From contig JAOUPX010000015.1 of assembly GCA_029879645.1 (NCBI GenBank), forward strand, positions 1 through 41,946: a DNA stretch of 41,946 bases, written 5' to 3'. Shown here one piece after another: positions 16,926 to 25,282 of the stretch. How positions within the stretch are numbered: position 1 is the first letter of the stretch; every line of letters begins with the position of its first letter. A program made the position numbers and the translations under genes. The DNA comes from Nitrospinota bacterium (GTDB lineage Bacteria > Nitrospinota > Nitrospinia > Nitrospinales > Nitrospinaceae). Below the pieces are notes generated by a model. The model saw nothing but the letters and a program-made list of their open reading frames with translations. It was not told where the DNA came from and did no database searches.

Positions 16926-17386
16926 CCCAGAGTCGGATCCGGCAGGCCGAACCGGTGCACCAGCTCTCCGCCGCAGTACCCCGTTGCCAATACCGTGATT
17001 AAACCCATACCCAGTAATGCAAAGTATATGACCTGTCCCGTTTTTTTCTGACGGTAACGCCAGGCGATGAGCGCCAGGATGAAAATCAATACCGTCGAGC
17101 AGGCAAACAGGATGTGGTAGGACAGGAATTTTTTGAGTTGCGCTTTGACTTCCAGGCTGAGCCGCGGATCGGCTTCGGAAAACAAATCGCCGAGGCTGAT
17201 CACTCCCAGAAACCCCAACACCACTGCGGCCACGGCAAACGCCAGACCGAGACGGATGTTGAATCCTCCCGCCGTGCGAGCAGACTCTTCCTTCTGAAAG
17301 AGACCGTAAAATTCGAACACCACTCCCGTCACCAGCAACGCCACCGCAAACGGAACAACCAGAGGGTGTATTTGCGCGAGAAACAT
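16919..17386 (-). CDS. DUF2231-like membrane protein
   Basis: A 155-residue protein with four helices, starting MFLAQIHPLVVPFAVALLV (an IHP...P motif as in DUF2231) and ending in a GYCGGELVHRFGL segment with a Cys and a His that could hold a cofactor. It follows the TrmH-type gene by three bases and is likely co-transcribed with it. The convergent DUF2231 gene at 16542 is probably a distant paralogue. Confidence 0.75.
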   Translation of the reverse strand: MFLAQIHPLVVPFAVALLVTGVVFEFYGLFQKEESARTAGGFNIRLGLAFAVAAVVLGFLGVISLGDLFSEADPRLSLEVKAQLKKFLSYHILFACSTVLIFILALIAWRYRQKKTGQVIYFALLGMGLITVLATGYCGGELVHRFGLPDPTLGQ

Positions 17387-17389
17387 GAT

Positions 17390-18220
17390 TTATTTTGAGG
17401 GGGGTTTGGATAACGGGGGCGAGCGTCGGGCCAGTTCCGCCAGCAAAACTCCGGCGGCCACCGATGCGTTCAGCGATTGCATGTCACCGGTACCGGGAAT
17501 GCGCACCAGCGCATCGCATCTTTTTTTAACGGGATCGGACAGTCCTTCCTGCTCGTTGCCCACCACCATGACGCACGGCCAGCGCCATTTTAAATCGTAT
17601 AATCCCTGCCTGGAGGCCGGGTCGGCGCCCACGATGAACATTCCCTTTGCCTTTAAATCTCTCAAGGCGGATGACAGGCTTTTGGTTTCCAGGAGCGGCA
17701 CCATTTCGAGCGCCCCCTCTGCCATGCGTGCCGCAGAGGAGCTGATCGCACTCGCCGTTTCTCCCAGGCCGACCAGCAATCCCTGTGCGCCGAAATACGC
17801 GCACGACCTGAGAATCGCGCCGACATTGTGCGGATTCTCCACCCGGTCCAGCGCCAGGGCAAATTGATTTTTTTTGAGGCCCGCCTGCATCCAATCGTAA
17901 ATCGAAGGTTGCTTTAAGGGCCGCACCACCATCACGCATCCTTCATGGTGCACGCTCGCCGCCACCTTGTTCAGTGATTCCTGATCCAGCTTGCGATAGG
18001 GAAGCTTATGTTCGCGGCACCAGTCCTTGACCTTTTTCAGATGAGGCGACCGGCTCTGGCTGAACAGAACGCGCAGGATATCCTGCGGCCGGGTTTCAAA
18101 AATACGCTGGCACGCATTCCAGCCATAGACGGTGAACTCTCTATGTTTGAGAGAGGGACGGGGTGATCCGGGACCGGAAGTTTTTTTGGAGCCGGTTAAA
18201 TTCGATGGAATTGCAGACAA
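17390..18220 (-). CDS. TrmH/SpoU-family RNA 2'-O-methyltransferase
   Basis: A 276-residue SPOUT methylase. A substrate-binding N-domain (VYGWNACQRIFETRPQ, HEGCVMVVRPL) precedes the knotted catalytic domain with LALDRVENPHNVGAILRS (motif 1), VMVVGNEQEGLS (motif 2) and MQSLNASVAAGVLLAE (motif 3). These enzymes methylate ribose 2'-OH in rRNA or tRNA using S-adenosylmethionine. It resembles RlmB-type proteins, but the exact target is not clear. The only plausible start is TTG 18220; the first 25 residues are basic and low in conservation. The DUF2231 gene follows three bases downstream. Confidence 0.87.
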   Translation of the reverse strand: MSAIPSNLTGSKKTSGPGSPRPSLKHREFTVYGWNACQRIFETRPQDILRVLFSQSRSPHLKKVKDWCREHKLPYRKLDQESLNKVAASVHHEGCVMVVRPLKQPSIYDWMQAGLKKNQFALALDRVENPHNVGAILRSCAYFGAQGLLVGLGETASAISSSAARMAEGALEMVPLLETKSLSSALRDLKAKGMFIVGADPASRQGLYDLKWRWPCVMVVGNEQEGLSDPVKKRCDALVRIPGTGDMQSLNASVAAGVLLAELARRSPPLSKPPSK

Positions 18221-18283
18221 CGGAATTTACTCTTTCGCAACCCTGAGATTTTAAAACACAAGGTTGATGATATTGGGGGGAGA

Positions 18284-18739
18284 TTACCGGATAAAACTGC
18301 TCAACCGGTTGTTCACTTCGTCCAAACGGGTGATGACCAGATCGATGATCTGATCCTTGATCTTAATGACCATTTTCGGATTGAGTTTATCTATGAGCTG
18401 GCCATCGACTTTAAACACCGTAACCTCTTCGTCTGCCTCAATGGAACTGGAACGCGGACGTTTGGCTTTCATGGTGATTTCACCGAAAATAGCGCCGGCA
18501 ACCAACTGGGCCAGGGAAACTTCTGCGGGCTTACTGCGCATCACGCTGACCTGTCCTTCCAGCAAAACAAAAAACCCGTAATCGACCTCTTCTTCGTTCA
18601 GGATTTTTTCTTTGGGTTTGAATTCCATCCAATGATTTTCGAAGGTCAACAAATCTTCCCGTTCCGCCTGGTCCATTTCCTTAAAAAAAGGAATATCCGC
18701 CATGAGCTTGAGGTATTTATCTTTATTCATATCCGGCAT
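18284..18739 (-). CDS. Cyclic-nucleotide-binding domain protein
   Basis: A 151-residue stand-alone cNMP-binding domain. The beta-roll shows GFFVLLEGQVSVMRS and the phosphate-binding cassette is GAIFGEITMKAKRPRSSSIE, keeping the FGE and the Arg that contact the phosphate. There is no HTH, kinase or channel domain; the C-terminal helix DQIIDLVITRLDEVNNRL may mediate contacts. It probably senses cAMP or a similar ligand for an unknown partner. It lies 63 bases upstream of the methylase gene on the same strand. Confidence 0.85.
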   Translation of the reverse strand: MPDMNKDKYLKLMADIPFFKEMDQAEREDLLTFENHWMEFKPKEKILNEEEVDYGFFVLLEGQVSVMRSKPAEVSLAQLVAGAIFGEITMKAKRPRSSSIEADEEVTVFKVDGQLIDKLNPKMVIKIKDQIIDLVITRLDEVNNRLSSFIR

Positions 18740-18847
18740 CCATAATAGTTAAAATCGGTCTACTCTAATATTGTAAAGATAAACTATCCCAAAAACCACA
18801 ACCCATTGAAAAAAAATTGCATTCTAATAGCAAGGTGGGGGTACCCC

Positions 18848-19915
18848 TCAACCGTGGCCGCCCATCATGAACGCCTCCGCCTCGTCAAACCGGGGCAAGG
18901 GTAAAGCCTCCATGCCTGAAAAGTATTCCTCCGCCTGCTCCAGGACTTCTTTAACGGTGGTTGTCCGGAACATGGCTCCGCGAAAAGCCGAGGCCCCGGG
19001 GTATCCGTAGGCCAGCCAGACCGCCAGTTTCCGCAGGTACAGCAGGGTGCGCCGGGTATCGTGAATTGCTCTCAGGAGCTCATAAAAGCGCCTGAGCAGT
19101 GCCAGCCGGGAGGGATCCAGCGTGTCTCCCAATTCGCCGGTACATTGCTTGAAAATCCATGGATTCCGCAGGGCCCCGCGTCCGATCATGACGGCATCGA
19201 CGCCGGTTTCATTCAGCAGGGTCCGGGCCCGGTCGGCATCTCGCAGGTCGCCGTTGCCGATAATCGGCAGGGTGGTGCGCTGTTTCACTTCGGCGATCAA
19301 ATCCCAGTCCGCCCGGCCATCGTAGCCCTGCACGCGGGTCCGCCCATGAATCGCCACCCATTCGCACCCGGCATTTTGCGCGGCGGCAACGCACTCGTGA
19401 ATGGTCAACTCCTCCGCGCTCCATCCGGTGCGCATCTTAACCGTAAGGGGCAGGCTGATATTTTTGCGGATTCGTGTCAGAAACACTTCCAGACGAGCCG
19501 GGTCGCGCATCAATGCCGAGCCACAACCTTTCTGCACCACCTTTTTCACCGGGCAACCGAGGTTGATGTCCAGAAAATCCGCACCCCGCTCCTCCACCAG
19601 ATGCGCCACTTTAACAAAGTCGTCCGCCTCCTCGCCGAACAACTGCAGGCCGACCAGCGTACCTGGATTGTCGTGAATCAGGAGCATCTTCCGGGTTTTT
19701 TCCGAATTGTAGACCAGCCCCTTGGCGGACACCAGCTCGGACACCAGCACCCCCGCTCCCATCTCATCCATCAGTTGCCGGAAACAGACATCGGTAATGC
19801 CGGACATGGGAGCCATCCAAAAGGCATTGCGGGCGCGATCGATCAGACGTCCGCCTTTCTCAGGAGCGCGCGATGGGTTTGTTTTATTTTCTTCCACTAA
19901 AATGTTCCGATTCAT
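18848..19915 (-). CDS. dus: tRNA-dihydrouridine synthase (DusB type)
   Basis: A 355-residue FMN enzyme that reduces uridines in tRNA D-loops. A TIM-barrel begins with FWMAPMSGITDVCFR; DINLGCP (116-122) and the catalytic Cys131 in KGCGSALMRDP are present, as are VKMRTGW, AIHGRTRVQGY and GNGDLRD with VMIGRGALRNPW. The N-terminal 25 residues are an extra polar stretch. The length fits DusB. Downstream on the same strand lie no tightly linked genes; the RluA-type gene ends 76 bases upstream of it. Confidence 0.95.
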   Translation of the reverse strand: MNRNILVEENKTNPSRAPEKGGRLIDRARNAFWMAPMSGITDVCFRQLMDEMGAGVLVSELVSAKGLVYNSEKTRKMLLIHDNPGTLVGLQLFGEEADDFVKVAHLVEERGADFLDINLGCPVKKVVQKGCGSALMRDPARLEVFLTRIRKNISLPLTVKMRTGWSAEELTIHECVAAAQNAGCEWVAIHGRTRVQGYDGRADWDLIAEVKQRTTLPIIGNGDLRDADRARTLLNETGVDAVMIGRGALRNPWIFKQCTGELGDTLDPSRLALLRRFYELLRAIHDTRRTLLYLRKLAVWLAYGYPGASAFRGAMFRTTTVKEVLEQAEEYFSGMEALPLPRFDEAEAFMMGGHG

Positions 19916-19991
19916 CCTGGCCCTGTATTCCTCTTTCTCAATTGAAATCGAATGTTCGCCTGTATCCTGCGCTCAAAAATATTATTTGCAG

Positions 19992-20915
19992 TTACCTTTG
20001 AGCAATCTTGCTCTCCCTGCAAAGGGCGTCCCAATAAGGTTGAAAATGTTCCGGCCAGGGAGCCGTCAAATCTATTTCGCCATCGATGCCGTCAAAACGC
20101 AAGCGATAAGCATGCAATCCATACTGATGCACGCCGTCTTTGTGAGGTTCGCCGTACACAGGATCGTTGACCACCGGCAGGCCGATACTGGCCAGATGCA
20201 CGCGAATCTGGTTGGTGCGGCCGGTTTTAGGGACGGCTTTCAGCAGGGCCCTGTCCCCCTGCAGGCTTAACAATTCAAAATAGGTGATCGCTTCTTTCGG
20301 GTTCAGGGTTTCCCGTCCAACCCCTCGGGCCGACCCCTTTACTTTACCGACCGGCGCATCCACTACAAAATTATTTTCGGGGGGAATCCCTTCCACAAGA
20401 GCCAGGTATTCCTTATCAATCCGGTTGGCCTCGAACTCCTTCATCAGATGCGTGGCGACTTCTTTTGATTTCGCAAACACCGCGAGGCCGGTGGTCAGGG
20501 CGTCCAGCCTCTGTATCGGGCGCGGCGTCTCGCCGGGATACGCCTCTTTCAGGATTTCCGTCAGGCTGTTTTTGAAATACCGTCCGCAGGGATGCATGGC
20601 TAGCGGCGCCCCTTTGTTGAACGCGCGAATCGTGTCATCCTCATACACCAGATCCAGTGTGCGGTCGGAGGGCGGCTCTTCCCGCATTCCCATGCGGGTC
20701 ACGATAAAATCGTGCTGTTTGAGCGGGGTGGCCGGGTCCACTTGTTCGCCATTCACGGTGATCCGCCCGTCCCGAATGTATTCGCACCATTCTTCCCGGC
20801 TCAAATAGGAAAACCGGTCGGCAAAATACCGTTCCACGGTAAAGCCGATGTATTTGCCCGGAAGATAGGATTCGTAGATTTGTTCGGAGGGAGGGGGGCG
20901 ATACAGTTTCACCAT
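19992..20915 (-). CDS. RluA-family pseudouridine synthase
   Basis: A 307-residue protein with an N-terminal S4-like RNA-binding domain (SREEWCEYIRDGRITVNGE) and a RluA catalytic domain. The active Asp138 lies in PIQRLDALTTGLAVFAK, where the usual HRLD is QRLD and TSG is TTG. KEYLALVEG, VPKTGRTNQIRVHL and VVNDPVYGE are conserved. It isomerises uridine in rRNA or tRNA; the site is unknown. It is preceded 26 bases upstream by algH, probably in one transcript. Confidence 0.93.
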   Translation of the reverse strand: MVKLYRPPPSEQIYESYLPGKYIGFTVERYFADRFSYLSREEWCEYIRDGRITVNGEQVDPATPLKQHDFIVTRMGMREEPPSDRTLDLVYEDDTIRAFNKGAPLAMHPCGRYFKNSLTEILKEAYPGETPRPIQRLDALTTGLAVFAKSKEVATHLMKEFEANRIDKEYLALVEGIPPENNFVVDAPVGKVKGSARGVGRETLNPKEAITYFELLSLQGDRALLKAVPKTGRTNQIRVHLASIGLPVVNDPVYGEPHKDGVHQYGLHAYRLRFDGIDGEIDLTAPWPEHFQPYWDALCRESKIAQR

Positions 20916-20941
20916 GCGAGCACCTCTGGATTTAACGGCGG

Positions 20942-21508
20942 TCAGTTGTTTCTCGGGTCGACCGGAGCCTGCAGGAGATATTCGTATTCCTTGCCCAGGG
21001 AATGGACCACCCCCGGCCAGATCTGTTTTTCGGAGACATTGAATACAAACTGATCCGTTGCATCACAGGTCAGCCAACTGCGCTGATCCATTTCATCCGC
21101 CAACTGTCCGGAACCCCAGCCGGAATACCCCATATAAAAACGCAGATTTTCGTTGGGCCGCTCCAGGTCGGGCAATGCCGCTTCCAAGGCGTCCCAACTC
21201 AACCCCATATGCACGCCGGGGCAGACCTCTTCCATTTCGGGTAAAGGGTGGGGGGACCGGCACAGATAGAATACCTGCGCAGGCGCAACCGGGCCGCCGA
21301 TGAACACATCGCATTCACAGTCTGCCAGCAAATCCGACGAGGCAAATACTTCGGAGGATTTCAGTCCGGAATTGCGGTTGATGACCAGGCCGAACGATCC
21401 CTCGTCGTTGTGGTTGCACAACAGAACCACGGTTCGCGAAAAATTGGGGTCCGGCAGTACGGGATTGGCAATCAAGAAAGATCCTTTTCCGTACGAACCG
21501 TTTTCCAT
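20942..21508 (-). CDS. YqgE/AlgH family protein
   Basis: A 188-residue UPF0301 protein. The hallmarks are GSFLIANPVLPDPNFSRTVV at the N-terminus, LVINRNSG, VFIGGPVAPAQVFYL, RFYMGYSGWGSGQLADEM and a C-terminal LLQAPVDP. The family is widespread in Gram-negative bacteria; AlgH has been linked to alginate control in Pseudomonas, but a biochemical role is unclear. It sits between the RluA-type and LRR genes, all on the minus strand. Confidence 0.93.
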   Translation of the reverse strand: MENGSYGKGSFLIANPVLPDPNFSRTVVLLCNHNDEGSFGLVINRNSGLKSSEVFASSDLLADCECDVFIGGPVAPAQVFYLCRSPHPLPEMEEVCPGVHMGLSWDALEAALPDLERPNENLRFYMGYSGWGSGQLADEMDQRSWLTCDATDQFVFNVSEKQIWPGVVHSLGKEYEYLLQAPVDPRNN

Positions 21509-21544
21509 AATGATGTAACCTTAAAGCGCAGTGGGACGCGGCAA

Positions 21545-22165
21545 TTACAGATTTAAAGATTGAAGTTTTTTGAAATTGGGATTCAACCGGGCGCTTGCCT
21601 TGCCTTCCCGGGTGCCAAAATTATTGTCCAGATATAAAGCCACCAGGTTGGGAAATTTTTCCGAATTGGACAAAGCGATAAATCCTTCGTCGCCGATTTC
21701 ATTCTGCGCCAGGTCCATTTCCTCAATTTTTTCCAGTTCGTTTTCTTCCGCCAGGATTTTGGCCCCCTCGTCCTTGATATAATTGCGGTACAAATTGAGA
21801 GTTTTCAGTTTTCGGAGCACTTTAGATTTAATCAGGACTCGAACTCCCTCGGGACTCAGGTCATTGCCGCCCAGTTCCAGCCAGTTAAGCTTTGAAAAGG
21901 CTTCGGTTTCTGCCAGAAAATGGGCCCCGGCATCGCCGATCTTGTTGCCTCCCAGATTCAGCCGCTTGATATTGGCAATCCGGGGGTCCTCACCAATCAC
22001 CTGCAAGCCGTTATTTCCGACACAACAGCCTTTGAGATTCAACTCCCGCTGGTTTTCGGAAAGGCGGTCGTCCACCACCTTGGTCATGGCCTCAACCAGC
22101 TTCTGCCCGGTATAATTGCAGGGCTCATCCGTATCATATATTTTATATCCACTTAAAGACGGCAT
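21545..22165 (-). CDS. Leucine-rich-repeat protein (ribonuclease-inhibitor type)
   Basis: A 206-residue cytoplasmic protein with no signal peptide. From about residue 40 it consists of five to six LRRs of about 28 residues with the RI-type consensus: IKRLNLGGNKIGDAGAHFL, LNWLELGGNDLSPEGVRVL, LKTLNLYRNYIKDEGAKIL, IEEMDLAQNEIGDEGFIAL, LVALYLDNNFGTREG. RI-type LRRs form curved protein-binding surfaces and are unusual for a small bacterial protein. The partner is unknown. Transcribed away from hisI; a 37-base gap separates it from algH. Confidence 0.85.
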   Translation of the reverse strand: MPSLSGYKIYDTDEPCNYTGQKLVEAMTKVVDDRLSENQRELNLKGCCVGNNGLQVIGEDPRIANIKRLNLGGNKIGDAGAHFLAETEAFSKLNWLELGGNDLSPEGVRVLIKSKVLRKLKTLNLYRNYIKDEGAKILAEENELEKIEEMDLAQNEIGDEGFIALSNSEKFPNLVALYLDNNFGTREGKASARLNPNFKKLQSLNL

Positions 22166-22362
22166 AACACCTCGAATTCAAGGGTTCTGGATCAATTCCT
22201 AGCGCCCGATTTTAACCTAAAATGCCCAATTCATTAATAAAATCGCGGGATTAGGGGTAAATTACACATTTCAATTAGGTGCGGACAGGCTATTATAATG
22301 TTGACAGAAAATCAATATAATTTAAAATCTCCTGTTTCACTTTGTTTCACAATGGAGAGGTT

Positions 22363-22734
22363 ATGCAACTGGATTTTGAAAAGATGGGGGGCCTTGTCCC
22401 CGCGATTATACAGGACCATGCCACCGGCAAAGTGCTGATGCTTGCCTACATGAATCAAATCGCCTGGGAAAAAACCCTGGAGACCGGCAAGGCTTGGTTC
22501 TACAGCCGGTCGCGCGACAAACAATGGATGAAAGGCGAGGAAAGCGGTAATGTACAGGTGGTTAAGGAAGTGTTTGTCGATTGCGATGACGACACCGTCC
22601 TGCTCAAAGTCGAGCAGGTGGGCAAAGCCGCCTGCCATAAAGGCTACACCAGCTGTTTCTTCCGCAAGCTGAATGGAGAAGTCACCACGGTCGAAGAAAA
22701 AGTATTCGATCCGGATAAAGTTTATAAAAAGTAA
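22363..22734 (+). CDS. hisI: Phosphoribosyl-AMP cyclohydrolase
   Basis: A 123-residue cytoplasmic enzyme that opens the adenine ring of PR-AMP in histidine synthesis, without the C-terminal HisE domain. The metal sites are present: [16 protein letters not shown] (Asp73, Asp75, Asp77) and [11 protein letters not shown] (Cys91, Cys98). I start at ATG 22363 with GGAG five bases upstream; the in-frame TTG at 22342 would put the Shine-Dalgarno inside the gene. TATAAT boxes at 22294-22299 and 22316-22321 mark the likely promoter region. hisG follows after 30 bases. Confidence 0.96.
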   Translation: MQLDFEKMGGLVPAIIQDHATGKVLMLAYMNQIAWEKTLETGKAWFYSRSRDKQWMKGEESGNVQVVKEVFVDCDDDTVLLKVEQVGKAACHKGYTSCFFRKLNGEVTTVEEKVFDPDKVYKK

Positions 22735-22764
22735 CGTCAACCTTAAACTGGCAGGAAAGAATTA

Positions 22765-23643
22765 ATGAGTGGCAATGTATTGAAATTGGGAATTCCAAAG
22801 GGCAGTCTGGAAGAAGCGACCGTCAACCTGTTTGCCAAAGCAGGTTATCAGATTAAAATCAGCAGTCGGTCTTATTTTCCAAGCATCGACGATGACGAAA
22901 TCGAGTGCATGCTGATCCGCGCTCAGGAGATTGCGCGTTACGTCGCCGACGGCGTGCTGGATGCCGGACTGACAGGCAAGGACTGGGTTCAGGAAAACCG
23001 GGTAGAGGTTGAAGATGTTGCCGACCTGGTATATTCCAAGGTTTCGGCGCGGCCGGTCCGCTGGGTGCTGGCGGTTCCCAATGACTCACCCATTAAAACC
23101 ATTAAGGATCTGCAGGGCAAACGTATTGCAACCGAGGTTGTCAACATGACAGAAGACTATCTGAAGAAGCATGGCGTCACCGCTTCAGTCGAGTTTTCCT
23201 GGGGAGCCACCGAAGTGAAGCCGCCAAAACTGGCCGACGCTATTGTCGAAGTTACGGAAACCGGCAATTCCCTCCGGGCCAATAATCTGCGTATCGTTGA
23301 AACCCTGATGGAGTCCAATACCAAGTTCATCATGAACAAAGAGGCCTTCAAGGACGAATGGAAGAAAAATAAAGTCGACCGCCTCGTCCTTATGCTCAAG
23401 GGCGCCATGGCCGCCAACAAAAAGGTGGGGATGATGATGAACGTTCCCAAGAATGCCTTGGACGCAGTCATGAAAATTCTGCCGCAGGGAGTCAAACCCA
23501 CTCTCGCTAACCTGAGTGACGAAAACTGGGTGGACCTGACGGTCATCCTCGAAGAAAAACTGGTACGGGAGATCGTCCCCGACCTGAAAACAGCAGGGGC
23601 GGAAGATATTGTCGAGTTCCCGCTGAATAAAATTATTCATTAA
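22765..23643 (+). CDS. hisG: ATP phosphoribosyltransferase, long form
   Basis: A 292-residue enzyme for the first step of histidine synthesis (ATP plus PRPP). The N-terminal catalytic domains show [44 protein letters not shown] and [16 protein letters not shown]. The C-terminal domain from about residue 210 ([18 protein letters not shown]) is the histidine-binding regulatory module of the long HisG_L form, so HisZ is not needed. Shine-Dalgarno AGGAAAGAA precedes the ATG. Operon with hisI. Confidence 0.96.
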   Translation: MSGNVLKLGIPKGSLEEATVNLFAKAGYQIKISSRSYFPSIDDDEIECMLIRAQEIARYVADGVLDAGLTGKDWVQENRVEVEDVADLVYSKVSARPVRWVLAVPNDSPIKTIKDLQGKRIATEVVNMTEDYLKKHGVTASVEFSWGATEVKPPKLADAIVEVTETGNSLRANNLRIVETLMESNTKFIMNKEAFKDEWKKNKVDRLVLMLKGAMAANKKVGMMMNVPKNALDAVMKILPQGVKPTLANLSDENWVDLTVILEEKLVREIVPDLKTAGAEDIVEFPLNKIIH

Positions 23644-23657
23644 ACCCAGGAAAACTA

Positions 23658-24374
23658 TTGGCTACCGAAGAAGAAAAACCGGACTCCGGAAATACACCCG
23701 AGGAAGAGGAATCGACTCCTGTGGATTCCTCTGTCACCCCCGAGGAATCGTTTCCCGTTGATCCCCCTGTCATTCCCGAGGAGTCTTTGTCTCCTGCGCT
23801 GAGCCCTTCTCCCAAATCAAAACGAGAGAAGAAGTCTTCCGGGGCATGGGGAATCGTGGTTTTCTTTTTCCTGGTTATCGCCGGCGGGGTGGGAGCGGGT
23901 GGCTATTATCTGTACCAGGAGCAGTTGAAATTCCAAAACGAGACGCGCGCCAAGATCGCCCAGCTGGAAGCCCAGTTAAGCGCTCTGGATACCGAAGCGG
24001 ATCAAACCCGCCAGAACAAACAGTCACTGGATGCCCTGAACCGGAACTTACAGCAATTCAAGTCCGATATGGACGCCACTCTGAAAACACATCAGAATTC
24101 GCTGGCCACCCTTGACGAAGATGTCATGCGGCTAAAGGAAAAAGTGGAGAATAAAGCGCAACTGCCTCCCGTGCCTCCTTCGCTCATCGATGGTATCGAC
24201 CCGCCCACGTTGGCGCCCCTTGAAAGTCCGGCTCCTGAACAGGCAGAAAATGATCTCCTGGACGATCTTGAAGCCGAGGAAGGCAAACAAAAACAGGAAT
24301 CACAGAAATTTATTGAATGGATGGAGAATTTTTTCGCCGCCATTTGGAATTGGATCACCGGCCTGTTCAACTGA
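23658..24374 (+). CDS. Membrane-anchored coiled-coil protein
   Basis: A 238-residue protein starting at TTG 23658, with AGGA eight bases upstream. An acidic Pro/Glu-rich cytoplasmic segment (to about residue 60) leads to one transmembrane helix (WGIVVFFFLVIAGGVGAGGY), then a periplasmic coiled coil of about 80 residues (AQLEAQLSALDTEADQTRQN) and a hydrophobic C-terminus (WMENFFAAIWNWITGLF). The layout recalls HemX-type proteins but no diagnostic motif is present. It starts 14 bases after hisG and may be in that transcript. Function unknown. Confidence 0.75.
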   Translation: MATEEEKPDSGNTPEEEESTPVDSSVTPEESFPVDPPVIPEESLSPALSPSPKSKREKKSSGAWGIVVFFFLVIAGGVGAGGYYLYQEQLKFQNETRAKIAQLEAQLSALDTEADQTRQNKQSLDALNRNLQQFKSDMDATLKTHQNSLATLDEDVMRLKEKVENKAQLPPVPPSLIDGIDPPTLAPLESPAPEQAENDLLDDLEAEEGKQKQESQKFIEWMENFFAAIWNWITGLFN

Positions 24375-24393
24375 AATCCTTCCTGAACTTCCG

Positions 24394-25209
24394 TTAAACC
24401 TGAACGAATTTGATCATTTCCTTTTGTTCCAGGAGACCTTTCTCAAAACAAACGTCGCGGAAATGCTGCAGGCCGATCATTTCCTCCTTGCCCAGGTCGT
24501 AGATAATCTTGTTCTCCAGATAATCGCGGCAGGTTTCGAAGGCGATGCCTAACTTTTTCGCTGCCGCCTGCGCGATACTTTCAATTTGCGCCATTCCTTC
24601 TCCCTTGACCTCCTGCATGGTCACCAGAAATTCCTGATCCAATTCAATTTCCTGCCGCACCGCCACCACGGCATGGACGAATGTTTTTCCAGTTTGCTCG
24701 AACCACAATTCGCTGAGGTCATAAATGTGCAGATTGGGAAAAGAAGCGCGCACACGAAACGCGGGATCACCAATAATGAGTGAGGCATCGTGTTCTTTTA
24801 ACATTTCCGCCGGATCCGGATCGGAAGTTTCCAAAAACACGTTCCATGGAAACACATCGCCGAACAATACCTGCAGTAACGCGGCAGAGGTCCGTGACCT
24901 CGCGTCCAGCGCGACCGACTGCACCTCCTCCAGGGGTTTCTGCGATACAAACAACACCGTGTTCACCGGGCCACGGGAAGCCACGGCAATCCCGGGAAGC
25001 AGACGGTAGGCCAGAGGGTTCCTCAGGTATTCAATGGAGGGAATCATCGCCAGATCGAGCTGTCCGGCTTGCAATTGACCTGCCAGCTCTGCAGGCGAGC
25101 CGGTCACCATCGTAACCCCCAACTGCGCTTCTTTCTCACGCAGGGGGATCAAAAGCGGTTGGGCATTGAGAAAGTCATGCATGCCAAATTTCAATTTTTT
25201 CCCGGACAT
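24394..25209 (-). CDS. mqnA: Chorismate dehydratase MqnA (futalosine pathway)
   Basis: A 271-residue protein of the MqnA/MqnD periplasmic-binding-like fold. MqnA dehydrates chorismate to 3-enolpyruvyl-benzoate, the first step of the futalosine menaquinone route. Signatures: FGMHDFLNAQPLLIPL at the start, LAMIPSIEYLRNPLAYRLLP, GPVNTVLFVSQKP and DARSRTSAALLQVLF, then LIIGDPAF. MqnD is similar but shorter in the first loop and lacks the SIEY block. Other mqn genes are not in this window. It is convergent with the coiled-coil gene and lies downstream of the hppA terminator. Confidence 0.88.
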   Translation of the reverse strand: MSGKKLKFGMHDFLNAQPLLIPLREKEAQLGVTMVTGSPAELAGQLQAGQLDLAMIPSIEYLRNPLAYRLLPGIAVASRGPVNTVLFVSQKPLEEVQSVALDARSRTSAALLQVLFGDVFPWNVFLETSDPDPAEMLKEHDASLIIGDPAFRVRASFPNLHIYDLSELWFEQTGKTFVHAVVAVRQEIELDQEFLVTMQEVKGEGMAQIESIAQAAAKKLGIAFETCRDYLENKIIYDLGKEEMIGLQHFRDVCFEKGLLEQKEMIKFVQV

Positions 25210-25224
25210 AAAGAGATCCTTTAA

Positions 25225-25260
25225 AAATAAAAAACCGGGATGGAGAAACCTCCATCCCGG
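25225..25260 (-). terminator. Terminator of the hppA transcript
   Basis: A perfect 11-bp stem: CCGGGATGGAG (25235-25245), loop AAAC, CTCCATCCCGG (25250-25260). On the minus strand it is followed by TTTTTTATTTTT. It ends the long minus-strand block and separates it from mqnA. Confidence 0.93.
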
Positions 25261-25282
25261 TCAGATAATTCAACTAACGGTA

